A stretch of DNA of 52,359 nt from an uncultured Bacteroidales bacterium (GCA_937876995.1 CALEFD010000108.1:1-52359), one strand, 5' to 3'; numbered from the stretch's first letter, positions 24,787-34,167 are shown. Translations and numbers: made by a program. Notes: generated by a model not told the origin, from the sequence alone.

Positions 24787-26340
24787 TTATAATGGAAGGT
24801 TATCGTGCTTTTTAGCAGGGTTGTTTATACGCTTGGTCTGTAATGACTGAAGAGCGCGGATAACGCGGAAACGTGTATTGCGTGGCTCAATAACGTCATC
24901 AATATAACCATACTTAGCTGCATTGTAAGGATTAGCAAATGCATCTGTGTATTCCTGAATCTTCTGGTCGATGAATGCCTTTGGATCTTCTGCTGCTTTA
25001 GCTTCTTTCGCATAAAGAACTTCAGCTGCACCAGATGCACCCATAACTGCAATTTCGGCTGTTGGCCATGCGTAGTTGATATCGCCACGCAACTGCTTGC
25101 AGCTCATAACGATGTGAGCGCCACCGTATGATTTACGCAATGTTACTGTTACCTTTGGAACTGTAGCTTCACCAAATGCGTAAAGCAATTTAGCACCATG
25201 TAGAATTACTGCATTGTATTCCTGACCTGTACCTGGTAAGAAGCCTGGAACGTCAACAAGAGTTACCAATGGAATGTTGAAAGCATCGCAGAAACGAACA
25301 AAACGAGCAGCCTTGCGTGAAGCATTGCAATCCAATACACCTGCCATAGCCTTAGGCTGGTTAGCAACTATACCTACTGACTGACCATTGAAACGTGCAA
25401 AACCTACTATAATGTTCTTAGCATAGTCTGCATGTACTTCTAAGAATTCACCATTATCAACGATAGCGCCAATAACTTCGTACATGTCGTATGCCTGGTT
25501 TGGATTCTCAGGGATAATTTCGTTAAGAGCATCTTCCAAACGATCTATAGGGTCGTTGCACTCCTTAATAGGAGCTTCTTCAAGATTGTTCTGAGGAATA
25601 TATGAAAGAAGATCGCGAATCAGTTTGAAACCATCTTCTTCTGTTTCAACTGCAAAATGTGTAACACCTGAACGTGTTGCGTGTACTGAAGCACCACCTA
25701 ACTGTTCCTGGTCAACATCTTCGCCGGTAACGGTCTTAACAACTTTTGGACCTGTCAAGAACATGTAAGATGCACCCTTAAGCATAATGGTAAAGTCGGT
25801 AAGAGCCGGTGAATATACTGCACCACCTGCGCAAGGACCAAAGATACCTGAAATCTGTGGTATAACACCCGATGCCAAAATGTTGCGCTGGAAAATTTCA
25901 GCATAGCCGGCAAGAGCGTTTACACCTTCCTGAATACGTGCACCACCTGAATCGTTGATGCCGATAACAGGAGCGCCCATAGCCATAGCTTTATCCATGA
26001 TTTTGCAAATCTTCAGAGCCAATGTTTCTGACAATGAACCGGCATTTACTGTGAAGTCCTGTGCGAAAACGTAAACAAGACGTCCATCAATAGTACCGTA
26101 ACCTGTTACTACACCGTCACCATCGTACTGTTTCTTCTCCATTCCGAAGTTGTGGCAACGATGCTGAACGAACATGTCAAATTCTTCAAAACTACCTTCG
26201 TCAAGCAACATGTTAATGCGCTCGCGAGCGGTGTATTTACCTTTCTCGTGCTGTTTTGCGATAGCCTTTTCACCACCGCCTAAACGAGCTTGTACGCGTC
26301 TTTCTACTAACGCTTTGATCTTTTCTGTTTGGTTACTCAT
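24787..26340 (-). CDS. mmdA: Methylmalonyl-CoA decarboxylase, carboxyltransferase (alpha) subunit
   Basis: A 517-aa crotonase-fold carboxyltransferase. The start is at ATG 26340 (MSNQTEK) rather than a GTG that would overlap the epimerase gene. Signatures: GVVTGYGTIDGRLVYVFAQD, SGGARIQEGVNALAGYAEIF, GPCAGGAVYSPALTDF, LTGPKVVKTVTGE and GGAHIVMSCKQLRGD. It moves the carboxyl group of methylmalonyl-CoA to the biotin carrier. With the membrane subunits it turns decarboxylation into a Na+ gradient, the last energy-conserving step of the succinate-propionate pathway; propionyl-CoA carboxylase is the chemically similar alternative, but the neighbouring beta and gamma subunits argue against it. Confidence 0.93.
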   Translation of the reverse strand: MSNQTEKIKALVERRVQARLGGGEKAIAKQHEKGKYTARERINMLLDEGSFEEFDMFVQHRCHNFGMEKKQYDGDGVVTGYGTIDGRLVYVFAQDFTVNAGSLSETLALKICKIMDKAMAMGAPVIGINDSGGARIQEGVNALAGYAEIFQRNILASGVIPQISGIFGPCAGGAVYSPALTDFTIMLKGASYMFLTGPKVVKTVTGEDVDQEQLGGASVHATRSGVTHFAVETEEDGFKLIRDLLSYIPQNNLEEAPIKECNDPIDRLEDALNEIIPENPNQAYDMYEVIGAIVDNGEFLEVHADYAKNIIVGFARFNGQSVGIVANQPKAMAGVLDCNASRKAARFVRFCDAFNIPLVTLVDVPGFLPGTGQEYNAVILHGAKLLYAFGEATVPKVTVTLRKSYGGAHIVMSCKQLRGDINYAWPTAEIAVMGASGAAEVLYAKEAKAAEDPKAFIDQKIQEYTDAFANPYNAAKYGYIDDVIEPRNTRFRVIRALQSLQTKRINNPAKKHDNLPL

Positions 26341-26356
26341 ATTGTTGTATGAATTA

Positions 26357-26767
26357 TTATCCTTCACAAAGTTCTGTCAGAACACCTGCAGTTGATTTTG
26401 GATGCAAGAATGCAATCATCTTGCCATCAGCACCCGGACGTGTAGCTTTGTCAATCAGACGTACACCTTTTGCTTCACATTCTGCAAGAGCAGCGTTTAC
26501 GCCATCTTCTACTGCGAATGCCAAATGGTGCATACCACCTTTACCGCCATTGTTCTCAATAAACTTGGCAATAGTGCTTTCAGGGCTTGTTGGTTCCAGC
26601 AACTCAATCTTTGTCTGTCCAACCATAATGAAAGCAGTTTTCACTTTCTGGTCTTCAACTACTTCCTGTTTGTAACACTTTAAACCAAGTACCTCTTCAA
26701 AGTAAGGTAATGCTGCATCTATGCTGCTTACAGCAATTCCAAGATGCTCGATGTGAGAAATCTTCAT
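26357..26767 (-). CDS. mce: Methylmalonyl-CoA epimerase
   Basis: A 136-aa VOC-fold metalloenzyme that interconverts (R)- and (S)-methylmalonyl-CoA. The start is ATG 26767 (MKISHIEHLGIAVSS); a longer in-frame extension is AT-rich and lies across the promoter. Metal-ligand stretches are HLGIAV, KIELLEP, GGMHHLAFAV and FLHPKSTAGVLTEL. It is the first gene of the propionate operon, 16 bases before mmdA, supplying the S isomer to the decarboxylase. Confidence 0.95.
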   Translation of the reverse strand: MKISHIEHLGIAVSSIDAALPYFEEVLGLKCYKQEVVEDQKVKTAFIMVGQTKIELLEPTSPESTIAKFIENNGGKGGMHHLAFAVEDGVNAALAECEAKGVRLIDKATRPGADGKMIAFLHPKSTAGVLTELCEG

Positions 26768-26854
26768 ATTGAAATATTTTTTGTAAAAGTTAATAAAATC
26801 CTTGTCTCTAAGTTTTATTATTATGCCATTATTATGCATAATGCAAAAACTCCA

Positions 26855-26862
26855 CAAAGTTA
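26855..26862 (-). promoter_or_regulatory. -7 box for the mce-mmdA-oad operon
   Basis: On the reverse strand TAACTTTG matches TAnnTTTG exactly, 87 bases before the mce start. In the leader just downstream is the perfect palindrome ATTATGCATAAT (26831-26842), a possible operator. Confidence 0.55.
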
Positions 26863-26923
26863 CAGACAATAGATTAGATAATGAAAAATAAATAAGGTAG
26901 TTTTTGAACAATTTTATTAAAAA

Positions 26924-29314
26924 TCACCTTTTTGTCTGTATCAGCAGGGTAATGTTGAGTTGTCTTCCTGTTAAGTAGTTGGGAACTCCGTATTTTGTAT
27001 TGTTTGTATCTGTTACCCAATAGTATGAGCAGACATTGTTGATGCCTAATAGGTTTAAACAATCAATACTTAGCCAAATGTTATTAAAAACTTTTGACAT
27101 TTTGTAGTTCTTGTTGCTAAGCAAATCGTATGCCATACCTATATCTACGCGTTTATATGCAGGTGCTCTGAATATGGCTTTTTCTCTGTCTGTATGAGGA
27201 GGACCAAAAGGCAGTCCATCAGATATAACTCCTCTAAGGGTCATTTTCCATCTGTCTGTACCCGGAAAATAGTCGGTAAGATGTAAGGAAAAGTTGTAAA
27301 GTTGGTCTGTAGGACGTGGAAACCACTTTCCGTTAATGTTCTCTTCGGTTTTCATAAGCGAAAACGTTACCCATGAATCGGTTCCTGGGACAAATTCTCC
27401 AAACAGTTTTAAATCCAGTCCTGCAGCATAACCATTTGCATAGTTTTTGCCGTAATAAACAATTCTTACATTGTCTAAACTGTATGGTATTAAATTGTCT
27501 AATCTCTTGTAGTAGAGTTCTGTGGTGAACTTGAACGGTCTGTCAAATACTCTGAAATAGTAATCGGCACCGGCTACAATCTGTATGGAACGTTGTGATT
27601 TAATTTTTTTGTTCAACTGTACCGTGTGAATGCCATTAAGCATAACAGTGTCTTTCAATTCTTTGTAAAAAGGTGATTGATAGTAGATGCCGGATGATAA
27701 TCTAAAGGTTAAATCATCGTTGAATGTAGGTATGAAACCAATAGATAATCTGGGACTTACAATCATCTCTTTATTCCAATTCCAATATGACGCTCTTACA
27801 CCTGCATTGATTGTTAAGAAACCAATATCAAGACTTTGTCTGAAAGTTTCCTGTAAATATGCCGATGTTCTGAAACTCTCTATGCTGTTGTTCGAATAGA
27901 GTGAATATGTTAAGTCTAATGGACCATTAGGATTGTTTGGAAGAATGTAACCGGAAGAATCGGTCACTTCCCATTCGCGCATTTTGTCATTGACATATTC
28001 GTCTCTTATTTCAGCACCCCACTGTATGTGGTGCTTTAAATTCCTGTGGCTTCCTTTTAACGCTACTGTAGCTACATTGGAAGTCAGATAGTTTCTGGCG
28101 TGATCCATAAAACCGCCTACACTGAATAGCTGTTCGCTTCCGGCATCGTCCAACCAATATTCGCTTCTTATATCGAATGTCTCTTCTTCTTGACTGTTAA
28201 AAAAAGATGTGTTTAAGCTGATACTGTTGTTGTCGTTAAATCTGTGATTAATATTTAAAGAGCCAAACATTGTGTTGTAGTAGTCTTGTTCCCAACCGTC
28301 AAAATACATTGTAAATGATTTGATGTTTTCGGCAGTTCCAAACGATGTGTTTCTGGTGGATGGGGTAAAGTTATAGCTGTTTCTGGCTATATTACCTAAA
28401 AATTCAATGCTCCATCTGTCTGTGGGAGACCAAGTTAAATATGTTTGGTAGTCAAAAAACGATGGATTGTATTCACCCTCTGTATCTAACGTATTTAAAA
28501 GGTATCTGTTGGTTTTATAACGTGCGCTTCCGGAAAAACTAAACTTGTCGTTTCCGGCTCCTATAAATGCACTACCTCCCAAAAGACTGCCTGACAATGA
28601 TGATTCAAATCCTTTGGGCTTTCTATATGTTATATCCAGTACTGATGACATCTTGTCGCCGTATGTGGCATTAAAACCACCTGTGGAAAAACCAATAGAC
28701 TCTATCATGTCAGGGTTTATAAAGCTTAGGCCCTCCTGTTCTCCTGCTCTTACCAGAATGGGACGTAAAATCTCTATACCGTTCACATACACGCTGTTTT
28801 CATCAAAATTACCTCCGCGCACATTGTATTGGTTGCTTAGTTCGTTGTGGCTGCTTACACCTGCCTGAGTGCTGATAATAGATTCCACCGAACCGCCATT
28901 TGCTCCGGGTGTCAGTCTTATGCCCTGCGCTTCAATAGTTTGCATTCCATCTGATTGTCTTCTGTTTTCAGATATGGTTACTCCTTGAAGTGAATATCCG
29001 TTGTTGGGCAACATGACATCTAACTTTACTGTATCGTCTGCGTTGTATAGATATCGTTTTCTGATTTCGTGTCCAACCATTCTGAATACTAACGATATGG
29101 TATCACTGTAACTGACGGTTATGCTGTAGTCTCCTTGCAGATTTGAAATGCTGTGTGCCAGGCTTTTTTCTTCGTTTACGGTGGCAAGTTCAACAGGTTG
29201 TCCGTTTTCGTCATAAATGTTGCCATGTATGTAAACACGCTGTGCCTGCATTTCAACAGTAAAAGTTGATAACGCAAGCAACAATAGAATATATCGGTAT
29301 AAAACTCTGTTCAA
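26924..29314 (-). CDS. TonB-dependent outer-membrane receptor with carboxypeptidase-like N-terminal domain
   Basis: A 796-aa protein. The only start upstream of the signal peptide is a TTG at 29312-29314, because an in-frame TAA lies three codons before it; the signal peptide covers residues 1-24 (EMQAQ). A CarboxypepD_reg-like domain (VYIHGNIYDENGQPVELATV) is followed by a plug domain (ESIISTQAGVSSHNELSNQY, NVRGGNFDENSVYVNGIEI) and a beta-barrel ending QLNITLLIQTKR. It imports an unknown ligand. No SusD or plug partner is adjacent, so it is not a classic glycan receptor; it could take up a metal chelate or a peptide. Confidence 0.88.
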   Translation of the reverse strand: MNRVLYRYILLLLALSTFTVEMQAQRVYIHGNIYDENGQPVELATVNEEKSLAHSISNLQGDYSITVSYSDTISLVFRMVGHEIRKRYLYNADDTVKLDVMLPNNGYSLQGVTISENRRQSDGMQTIEAQGIRLTPGANGGSVESIISTQAGVSSHNELSNQYNVRGGNFDENSVYVNGIEILRPILVRAGEQEGLSFINPDMIESIGFSTGGFNATYGDKMSSVLDITYRKPKGFESSLSGSLLGGSAFIGAGNDKFSFSGSARYKTNRYLLNTLDTEGEYNPSFFDYQTYLTWSPTDRWSIEFLGNIARNSYNFTPSTRNTSFGTAENIKSFTMYFDGWEQDYYNTMFGSLNINHRFNDNNSISLNTSFFNSQEEETFDIRSEYWLDDAGSEQLFSVGGFMDHARNYLTSNVATVALKGSHRNLKHHIQWGAEIRDEYVNDKMREWEVTDSSGYILPNNPNGPLDLTYSLYSNNSIESFRTSAYLQETFRQSLDIGFLTINAGVRASYWNWNKEMIVSPRLSIGFIPTFNDDLTFRLSSGIYYQSPFYKELKDTVMLNGIHTVQLNKKIKSQRSIQIVAGADYYFRVFDRPFKFTTELYYKRLDNLIPYSLDNVRIVYYGKNYANGYAAGLDLKLFGEFVPGTDSWVTFSLMKTEENINGKWFPRPTDQLYNFSLHLTDYFPGTDRWKMTLRGVISDGLPFGPPHTDREKAIFRAPAYKRVDIGMAYDLLSNKNYKMSKVFNNIWLSIDCLNLLGINNVCSYYWVTDTNNTKYGVPNYLTGRQLNITLLIQTKR

Positions 29315-29370
29315 AACCTGTTATTTACAATCTCTTGATATTATAACGTAAAAATAATGGCAAACGTATT

Positions 29371-29400
29371 TTTGAACCCCACTTTTTATTGGTAAATTCG
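29371..29400 (+). promoter_or_regulatory. Promoter of the nitroreductase-DUF2520-kdsC operon
   Basis: TTTG (29371-29374), 18 bases, then TAAATTCG (29393-29400), a one-change match to TAnnTTTG. The start codon follows at 29420. Confidence 0.5.
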
Positions 29401-29419
29401 CACCATATATTTTATTGTT

Positions 29420-29962
29420 ATGGGAAATTTTGATAAACTGATAGCGAAACGCAGAAGTATGCGTAAGTTTACAGCAGAAGAACTGACTGCTGAAGAGGTA
29501 AAACTTATATTGAGGGCTGCTCTTATAGCACCCACTTCAAAACATACAAACGGATGGCAATTTGTGGCTATTGACAATAGGGAACTATTGGATAAACTGG
29601 CGGACTGCAAAGATAACGGTTCTCTATTTTTAAAAGAGGCTCCTTTTGCAGTTGTGGTTTTAGGCGATCCAAGTAAAACCGATGCCTGGATAGAGGATTG
29701 CGCCATAGCAGCATTCAATATGCAACTACAAGCCGAAGATTTAGGCTTAGGTAGTTGTTGGGCACATTTTAGAAACCGTTTTACGGCCGATGGAATACCT
29801 TCCAAGGATGCTATATGTGAATTGTTGTCAATTCCAGAACCTTACGAACCATTGTGCGCAATAGCATTTGGTCATAAAGGTATGGAGCGTAAACTGTTTG
29901 ACGAAGACCGTTTGCAGTGGGAAAAGGTTCATATAAACGGTTACGACGATAACAGAGAATGA
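29420..29962 (+). CDS. Nitroreductase-family flavoprotein
   Basis: A 180-aa FMN-dependent oxidoreductase. FMN-binding signatures: AKRRSMRKF at residues 9-17, ALIAPTSKHTNGWQFVAID at about 35-53, and LGLGSCWAHFRNR at 109-121. The substrate is unknown; the family reduces nitro compounds, quinones or flavins, and some members act in anaerobic redox balance. It overlaps the next gene by 4 bases (ATGA). Confidence 0.88.
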   Translation: MGNFDKLIAKRRSMRKFTAEELTAEEVKLILRAALIAPTSKHTNGWQFVAIDNRELLDKLADCKDNGSLFLKEAPFAVVVLGDPSKTDAWIEDCAIAAFNMQLQAEDLGLGSCWAHFRNRFTADGIPSKDAICELLSIPEPYEPLCAIAFGHKGMERKLFDEDRLQWEKVHINGYDDNRE

Positions 29963-30735
29963 ACATTGTACTGATAGGGGCAGGCAATGTGGCAACATCA
30001 ATGGCTGTTGCATTGCAAAAGTCGGGGCAGAATGTGTTGATGGTATATAGCCGAACACTTGAATCTGCTTCAATTCTTGCTTCACAATTAGGTGTTCCAT
30101 ATACGAATTCATTGGACAATATTCCAGACGATGCAGATGTATATATATCAATGCTTGCTGATGATGCATTGATTAAACTTGCTCCGCATATAGTGGCAGA
30201 TAGAAAGAATGTCCTGTTTTTGCATACAGCCGGCAGTGTTTCCATTGATGTCTGGAAAAATGCGGGGGCGCAAAAATACGGGGTGCTTTATCCTATGCAG
30301 ACATTCAGTAAGAATAAACAGGTTGTTTGGCAACATATTCCTTTGTTTATAGAGGCTGTAGATGAGGTAGCTATGGAACAGATTGAACAGTTGGCGTATT
30401 CATTGTCCGATAATGTAACCAGACTTGATAGCATAGGCCGTAAACGCTTGCATCTGGCAGCAGTATTTGCTTGTAATTTCGCAAACAGAATGTTCGCCAT
30501 TAGCGAAAGTATTCTTAATACGGATGGCATACCTTTCAGTGTTATGTTACCCTTAATTAAGGAGATGACAGATAAAGCATGTGGAATGTCACCTGCTAAG
30601 GCTCAAACCGGTCCGGCTGTACGAAATGATAGGACAGTAATGGATTCTCATATAGAGTTGCTTGGTAATAATCCCGAATGGGCGGAACTATACAAACTGA
30701 TATCGGAAGATATAATAAAAGATAGAAGATTATGA
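29959..30735 (+). CDS. Rossmann-fold DUF2520 protein
   Basis: A 258-aa protein. The N-terminal NAD(P)-binding domain starts MNIVLIGAGNVATSMAVALQ; the C-terminal all-helical DUF2520 domain contains LHLAAVFACNFANRMFAISE and GPAVRNDRTVMDSHI, as in ketopantoate-reductase-like and pyrroline-5-carboxylate-reductase-like enzymes. The reaction is unknown. It is coupled by 4-base overlaps to both neighbours. The DUF2520-KdsC pairing is frequent in Bacteroidetes. Confidence 0.85.
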   Translation: MNIVLIGAGNVATSMAVALQKSGQNVLMVYSRTLESASILASQLGVPYTNSLDNIPDDADVYISMLADDALIKLAPHIVADRKNVLFLHTAGSVSIDVWKNAGAQKYGVLYPMQTFSKNKQVVWQHIPLFIEAVDEVAMEQIEQLAYSLSDNVTRLDSIGRKRLHLAAVFACNFANRMFAISESILNTDGIPFSVMLPLIKEMTDKACGMSPAKAQTGPAVRNDRTVMDSHIELLGNNPEWAELYKLISEDIIKDRRL

Positions 30736-31250
30736 TTGACTACGATTTAAAGAAGATAAAGGCAATGATCTTTGATGTTGATGGCGTGTTGAGTTGCAAC
30801 GTAATGCCTATGGCAGAAGATGGCAATCCTGTAAGAACTGTCAATGTCAAAGATGGGTATGCAATGCAATTGGCTGCAAAAAGTGGATTGCTTATGTCAA
30901 TAATTACCGGTGCACGTGTAGCGTCTGTAGCAAAACGATTTGAATATCTTGGAATAAAGGATGTCTATATTGCATCATCTGTAAAAATAAATGACTTTAA
31001 CGATTTTGTAGGCAAGTACAACCTGAAAAGCGATGAAATACTCTATATGGGCGATGATATACCGGATTATCAGGTTATGAAGTTGGTAGGATTGCCATGT
31101 TGCCCTGCCGATGCAGCGCCTGAAATTAAGGCTATAAGTAAGTATGTATCGCCTATAAAAGGTGGCTACGGCTGTGTGCGTGATGTGGTAGAACAAGTCC
31201 TGAAAGAAAAAAAGCTTTGGTTGGCCGATGACCATGCTTTTGGTTGGTAA
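30732..31250 (+). CDS. kdsC: KdsC-type HAD phosphatase (Kdo 8-phosphate phosphatase)
   Basis: A 172-aa HAD superfamily IIIA phosphatase without a cap domain. The nucleophile Asp15 and acid Asp17 are in IFDVDGVL; motif II is SIITGARV; motif III/IV is LYMGDDIPDYQVM. The length and the missing cap fit KdsC, which acts in the cytoplasm on 3-deoxy-manno-octulosonate 8-phosphate for lipid A-core synthesis. Other substrates of the family cannot be excluded. The gene ends one base from convergent tatC. Confidence 0.85.
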   Translation: MIDYDLKKIKAMIFDVDGVLSCNVMPMAEDGNPVRTVNVKDGYAMQLAAKSGLLMSIITGARVASVAKRFEYLGIKDVYIASSVKINDFNDFVGKYNLKSDEILYMGDDIPDYQVMKLVGLPCCPADAAPEIKAISKYVSPIKGGYGCVRDVVEQVLKEKKLWLADDHAFGW

Positions 31251-31251
31251 C

Positions 31252-32043
31252 CTATTTGGCAGTACGGTGTACTATACCTATACTCAATTCATAAAGAAGA
31301 TAGATAGGTGCAGCTACAAGAAGTAGAGTAAATATATCAGTAGTGGGTGTTATTATAGCACCCACTACTAGTATTGCTACAAAAGCATGACGACGGTACT
31401 GCTTCATGAAATTGGCATTGATCATACCTAATTTGGCAAGGAACCATGAAAGTATGGGAAGTTCGAACAGAATACCCATAAGCAGAGTAAGTGTGGTCAG
31501 CATGTCGGTGTACGATGCCAAAGTGATAATATTCGGTACATCACCACTTACCTGGTATGTGCCCAAAAAACGGAAGGCAAGTGGAAATATTACAAAATAG
31601 TTTAGTAATATTCCCATCATAAACAGAATGTAAGACCATAATACTATACCGGTTGTGTATTTTTTTTCATTCTCTCTCAGTGCCGGCGATACAAATGTGT
31701 ACAGTTCATATAGTACGTATGGCATAGCCACTATAAGCCCCGCATAGAATGCAATTTTAAGATGAATCATAAATTGCGAAGTCAATGTGGAACTGAACAG
31801 TTCAATATTGAAGTTGCTTATTCCCGATGCGTCCAGACCCAATGCCGCTGCCACCTGTTCTACAATATTGTATAGTACAAAATCGGGATGGCTGGGGGCC
31901 AAGATTATTTTGAAGAGCGGCTCTTTAAAACAAAAAACAACAACCGCTACTGTCATGATTATTGCCAGTACACGGAATAGTAACTTTCTGAAAACTTCCA
32001 GATGTTCCCAAAAAGTCATCAGATGGGTTGCGTTGTCGGACAT
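31252..32043 (-). CDS. tatC: Twin-arginine translocase subunit TatC
   Basis: A 263-aa inner-membrane protein with six membrane segments. It forms the signal-peptide receptor of the Tat pathway. Family marks: MTFWEHLEVFRKLLFRV (the HLxELR region, here HLEVFR), a periplasmic loop with the FSSTLTSQFMIHLK run, ALRENEKKY and the conserved AIITPTTDIFT loop near residue 236. It is 17 bases after tatA. Tat exports folded, cofactor-containing proteins, but no Tat signal was seen on proteins in this window. Confidence 0.95.
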   Translation of the reverse strand: MSDNATHLMTFWEHLEVFRKLLFRVLAIIMTVAVVVFCFKEPLFKIILAPSHPDFVLYNIVEQVAAALGLDASGISNFNIELFSSTLTSQFMIHLKIAFYAGLIVAMPYVLYELYTFVSPALRENEKKYTTGIVLWSYILFMMGILLNYFVIFPLAFRFLGTYQVSGDVPNIITLASYTDMLTTLTLLMGILFELPILSWFLAKLGMINANFMKQYRRHAFVAILVVGAIITPTTDIFTLLLVAAPIYLLYELSIGIVHRTAK

Positions 32044-32060
32044 TGCCTGATGTTTAGGTT

Positions 32061-32270
32061 CTATTTGTCCTCTTTTTTCTCTTCCTTGGTTTCGGTGTCC
32101 GAATTTATGTCTTTCTCTAAGTCGTTTAGGCCTGCTTTAAAACTTTTTACGCCTTTTCCCAAACTCTTCATCAAGTCCGGAATACGTTTTGCTCCAAAGA
32201 ACAAGAGTATTACCAAAACTATTAGAATTATCTCCCACATTCCTAAACCGGCCAGTAAAAATGTTGTCAT
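32061..32270 (-). CDS. tatA: Twin-arginine translocase subunit TatA
   Basis: A 69-aa protein with one short membrane helix (residues 4-21, LLAGLGMWEIILIVLVIL), the FGAKRIPDLMKSLGKG amphipathic helix, and an acidic tail EKDINSDTETKEEKKEDK. The first gene of tatA-tatC. No separate tatB is present, as is usual where TatA serves both roles. Confidence 0.95.
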   Translation of the reverse strand: MTTFLLAGLGMWEIILIVLVILLFFGAKRIPDLMKSLGKGVKSFKAGLNDLEKDINSDTETKEEKKEDK

Positions 32271-32296
32271 TTGTATTAAGTATTAATTGTTCTCTG

Positions 32297-32304
32297 CAAA
32301 TTTA
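32297..32304 (-). promoter_or_regulatory. -7 box for tatAC
   Basis: On the reverse strand TAAATTTG matches TAnnTTTG, 26 bases before the tatA start. The same gap carries the unlocalised promoter of the divergent VOC-Hdr operon; a weak TAAAATTG lies at 32420-32427. Confidence 0.5.
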
Positions 32305-32465
32305 ATGCAAGCGGAACAAATAAAAAAACGTGTGTATGTTTTTTTGCATTTGCCAATAGAGTAAAATAGCGCGGTCTATTTTTATGTTGTCAAATTGGTG
32401 GGTTTTCGGATTTTTTTTGTAAAATTGCAGTTTGTTTTAATGGTAAATGTTAAATTAATAAGTAT

Positions 32466-33545
32466 ATGGATAATAAGGATTTTATTATATCAGGAATACA
32501 ACAGGTAGGTGTAGGAACAACATCAGTGTACAAATCGTGGAAATGGTTTGCAGAAATGTTTGGTGTGGATGTTAGAATATTGGAAGATGATACTGTTGCA
32601 GAAAGAATGTTGCCATATACAGGCGGTCAGGCACAGAAACGTCACGCTGCAATAGCTGTAAATCTGCAAGGAGGTGGCGGTTTTGAAATATGGCAGTATT
32701 CTGACAGAAAACCTAAACCGGTTGATTTTGATATTCAGGTGGGCGATTTAGGTATATTCTGTGCCAAATTAAAATGTATCGATATAGAAGCTGCACATAA
32801 ACAGATATCAGCAAAATGGGATAAAGTATCTCCTATAACAGAAACTCCGAATGGTACCAAAACATTCTATGTAACAGATTTAGAGGGTAATTGGTTTCAG
32901 ATGGTTCCCGATTCATCTGTTCTGGTAAACGAAAAGAAATTGTTTGGTGGAATGTATGGTGCAATGATAGGTGTAACAGACATTGAGAAATCGCTTGAAG
33001 TTTATCGTGATATACTTGGCTATGATGTTGTAGTGTACGATAAGACAGGAACATTCAAAGACCTTTCATATCTATTGGGAGGTGATGGCAATTTCCGTAG
33101 AGTGTTGCTCCAATGGTCCAAACCTGTAGAAGGTGCTTTTTCACCACTATTTACAAGTGGTCACATAGAATTGGTTCAAGCATTGGATAGAGTTCCCAGA
33201 AAGATATTCGAAGGTAGATATTGGGGCGATCCCGGCTTTATTCAAGTATGCTATGACATAACCAATATGGATGCTTTCGGAGAATTTTGCAAACAGAAAG
33301 GTTATCCTTTTACAGTAGATAGCTGTCCTGACGGAGTGCAGTTCAATATGGGCGATGCTTCCGGGCGTTTTACATATATAGAAGACCCCGACGGTACTCT
33401 GATTGAATTTGTAGAGACCTATCGTGTGGGTATAGCCAAGAAACTTAATTGGTATCTGAACCTAATGAAGAGGAATAGAAAAGAACCGCTTCCAAAGATA
33501 CTTTTTAAGGCTATGAGAATGAATAGAATGAAATTCAATGATTAA
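32466..33545 (+). CDS. Two-domain VOC (glyoxalase/HPPD-like) protein heading the Hdr-like operon
   Basis: A 359-aa protein made of two vicinal-oxygen-chelate halves (about 8-150 and 165-320) and a basic C-terminal tail (335-359). VOC marks: SVYKSWKWFAEMFG and DIEKSLEVYRDILGYDVVVY for the helices, FYVTDLEGNWFQMVPD and FTYIEDPDGTLIEFVETY for the closing strands. The His that usually begins the metal-binding strand is not evident: the equivalent places read QVGVG and AMIGV. The Glu positions in HIELVQ and LIEFVE remain. It could therefore be an enzyme with altered metal binding, or a binding subunit. Its stop is two bases before the HdrC-like gene, so it is translationally linked to the electron-transfer proteins. 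The substrate is unknown. Confidence 0.75.
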   Translation: MDNKDFIISGIQQVGVGTTSVYKSWKWFAEMFGVDVRILEDDTVAERMLPYTGGQAQKRHAAIAVNLQGGGGFEIWQYSDRKPKPVDFDIQVGDLGIFCAKLKCIDIEAAHKQISAKWDKVSPITETPNGTKTFYVTDLEGNWFQMVPDSSVLVNEKKLFGGMYGAMIGVTDIEKSLEVYRDILGYDVVVYDKTGTFKDLSYLLGGDGNFRRVLLQWSKPVEGAFSPLFTSGHIELVQALDRVPRKIFEGRYWGDPGFIQVCYDITNMDAFGEFCKQKGYPFTVDSCPDGVQFNMGDASGRFTYIEDPDGTLIEFVETYRVGIAKKLNWYLNLMKRNRKEPLPKILFKAMRMNRMKFND

Positions 33546-33547
33546 TT

Positions 33548-34165
33548 ATGGGTAATCTGGTTGATCTTATAAAGGCCGATGTCCGATACGAAGATTCATT
33601 GAAAGCCTGTATGAATTGCGGCATCTGCACAGCAATATGTCCGGCGGCCGAATTTTTCGATTATGACCCGCGGAGAATCTGTGATATGGTTCAAAGAGGT
33701 GATGAAGATTCAATTGAAAAATTACTCCGTTCTGATACTATTTGGTATTGTGGACAATGTATGTCATGCAAAACCAGATGTCCGCGCGGAAATGTCCCCG
33801 GTGCCGTAATAAACATATTGCGTTCAGTGTCGCAAAATATGGGCTATTACAAAGACAGCCGATTGGGCAGACAGCAGGAGGAACTGGCCGAAGGTGTGGG
33901 CCAGAATATTGTGGATATAGGATATTGTGTACATCCTGACAGAGTGTTACCGTCTAAACATCCGGAACAAGGGCCTGTTTGGGAATGGTATATAAAGAAT
34001 ATTGAAGAGGTTGCTCCTAAATTTGGAGCTAATTATCACGGTGAAGGTGCCGGTGCGTTACGCACCATATCTCCTGAAACAATGGATGAACTTAGAAAAA
34101 TCTTTGATGTGACAGGTGGTACTGAATTCCGTGAAATGTTGAAAAAAGGTAAAAATCAGAAATAG
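33548..34165 (+). CDS. HdrC-like 4Fe-4S dicluster protein (205 aa)
   Basis: Two classical [4Fe-4S] motifs: Cys21/24/27/31 (CMNCGICTAICP) and Cys68/71/74/78 (CGQCMSCKTRCP), each followed by Pro. Spacing and size of residues 1-100 match heterodisulfide reductase subunit C; the region 100-205 is an extension with no cysteine cluster (one isolated GYCVHPDRVLPSKHP). It is predicted to pass electrons between the HdrA-like flavoprotein and an HdrB/D-type site. The gaps to both neighbours are two bases. Confidence 0.85.
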   Translation: MGNLVDLIKADVRYEDSLKACMNCGICTAICPAAEFFDYDPRRICDMVQRGDEDSIEKLLRSDTIWYCGQCMSCKTRCPRGNVPGAVINILRSVSQNMGYYKDSRLGRQQEELAEGVGQNIVDIGYCVHPDRVLPSKHPEQGPVWEWYIKNIEEVAPKFGANYHGEGAGALRTISPETMDELRKIFDVTGGTEFREMLKKGKNQK

Positions 34166-34167
34166 TT

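Noticed and set aside
26924..29314. SusC-type glycan receptor
   Set aside because: There is no SusD gene next to it, and the protein (796 aa) is shorter than typical SusC; called a general TonB-dependent receptor.
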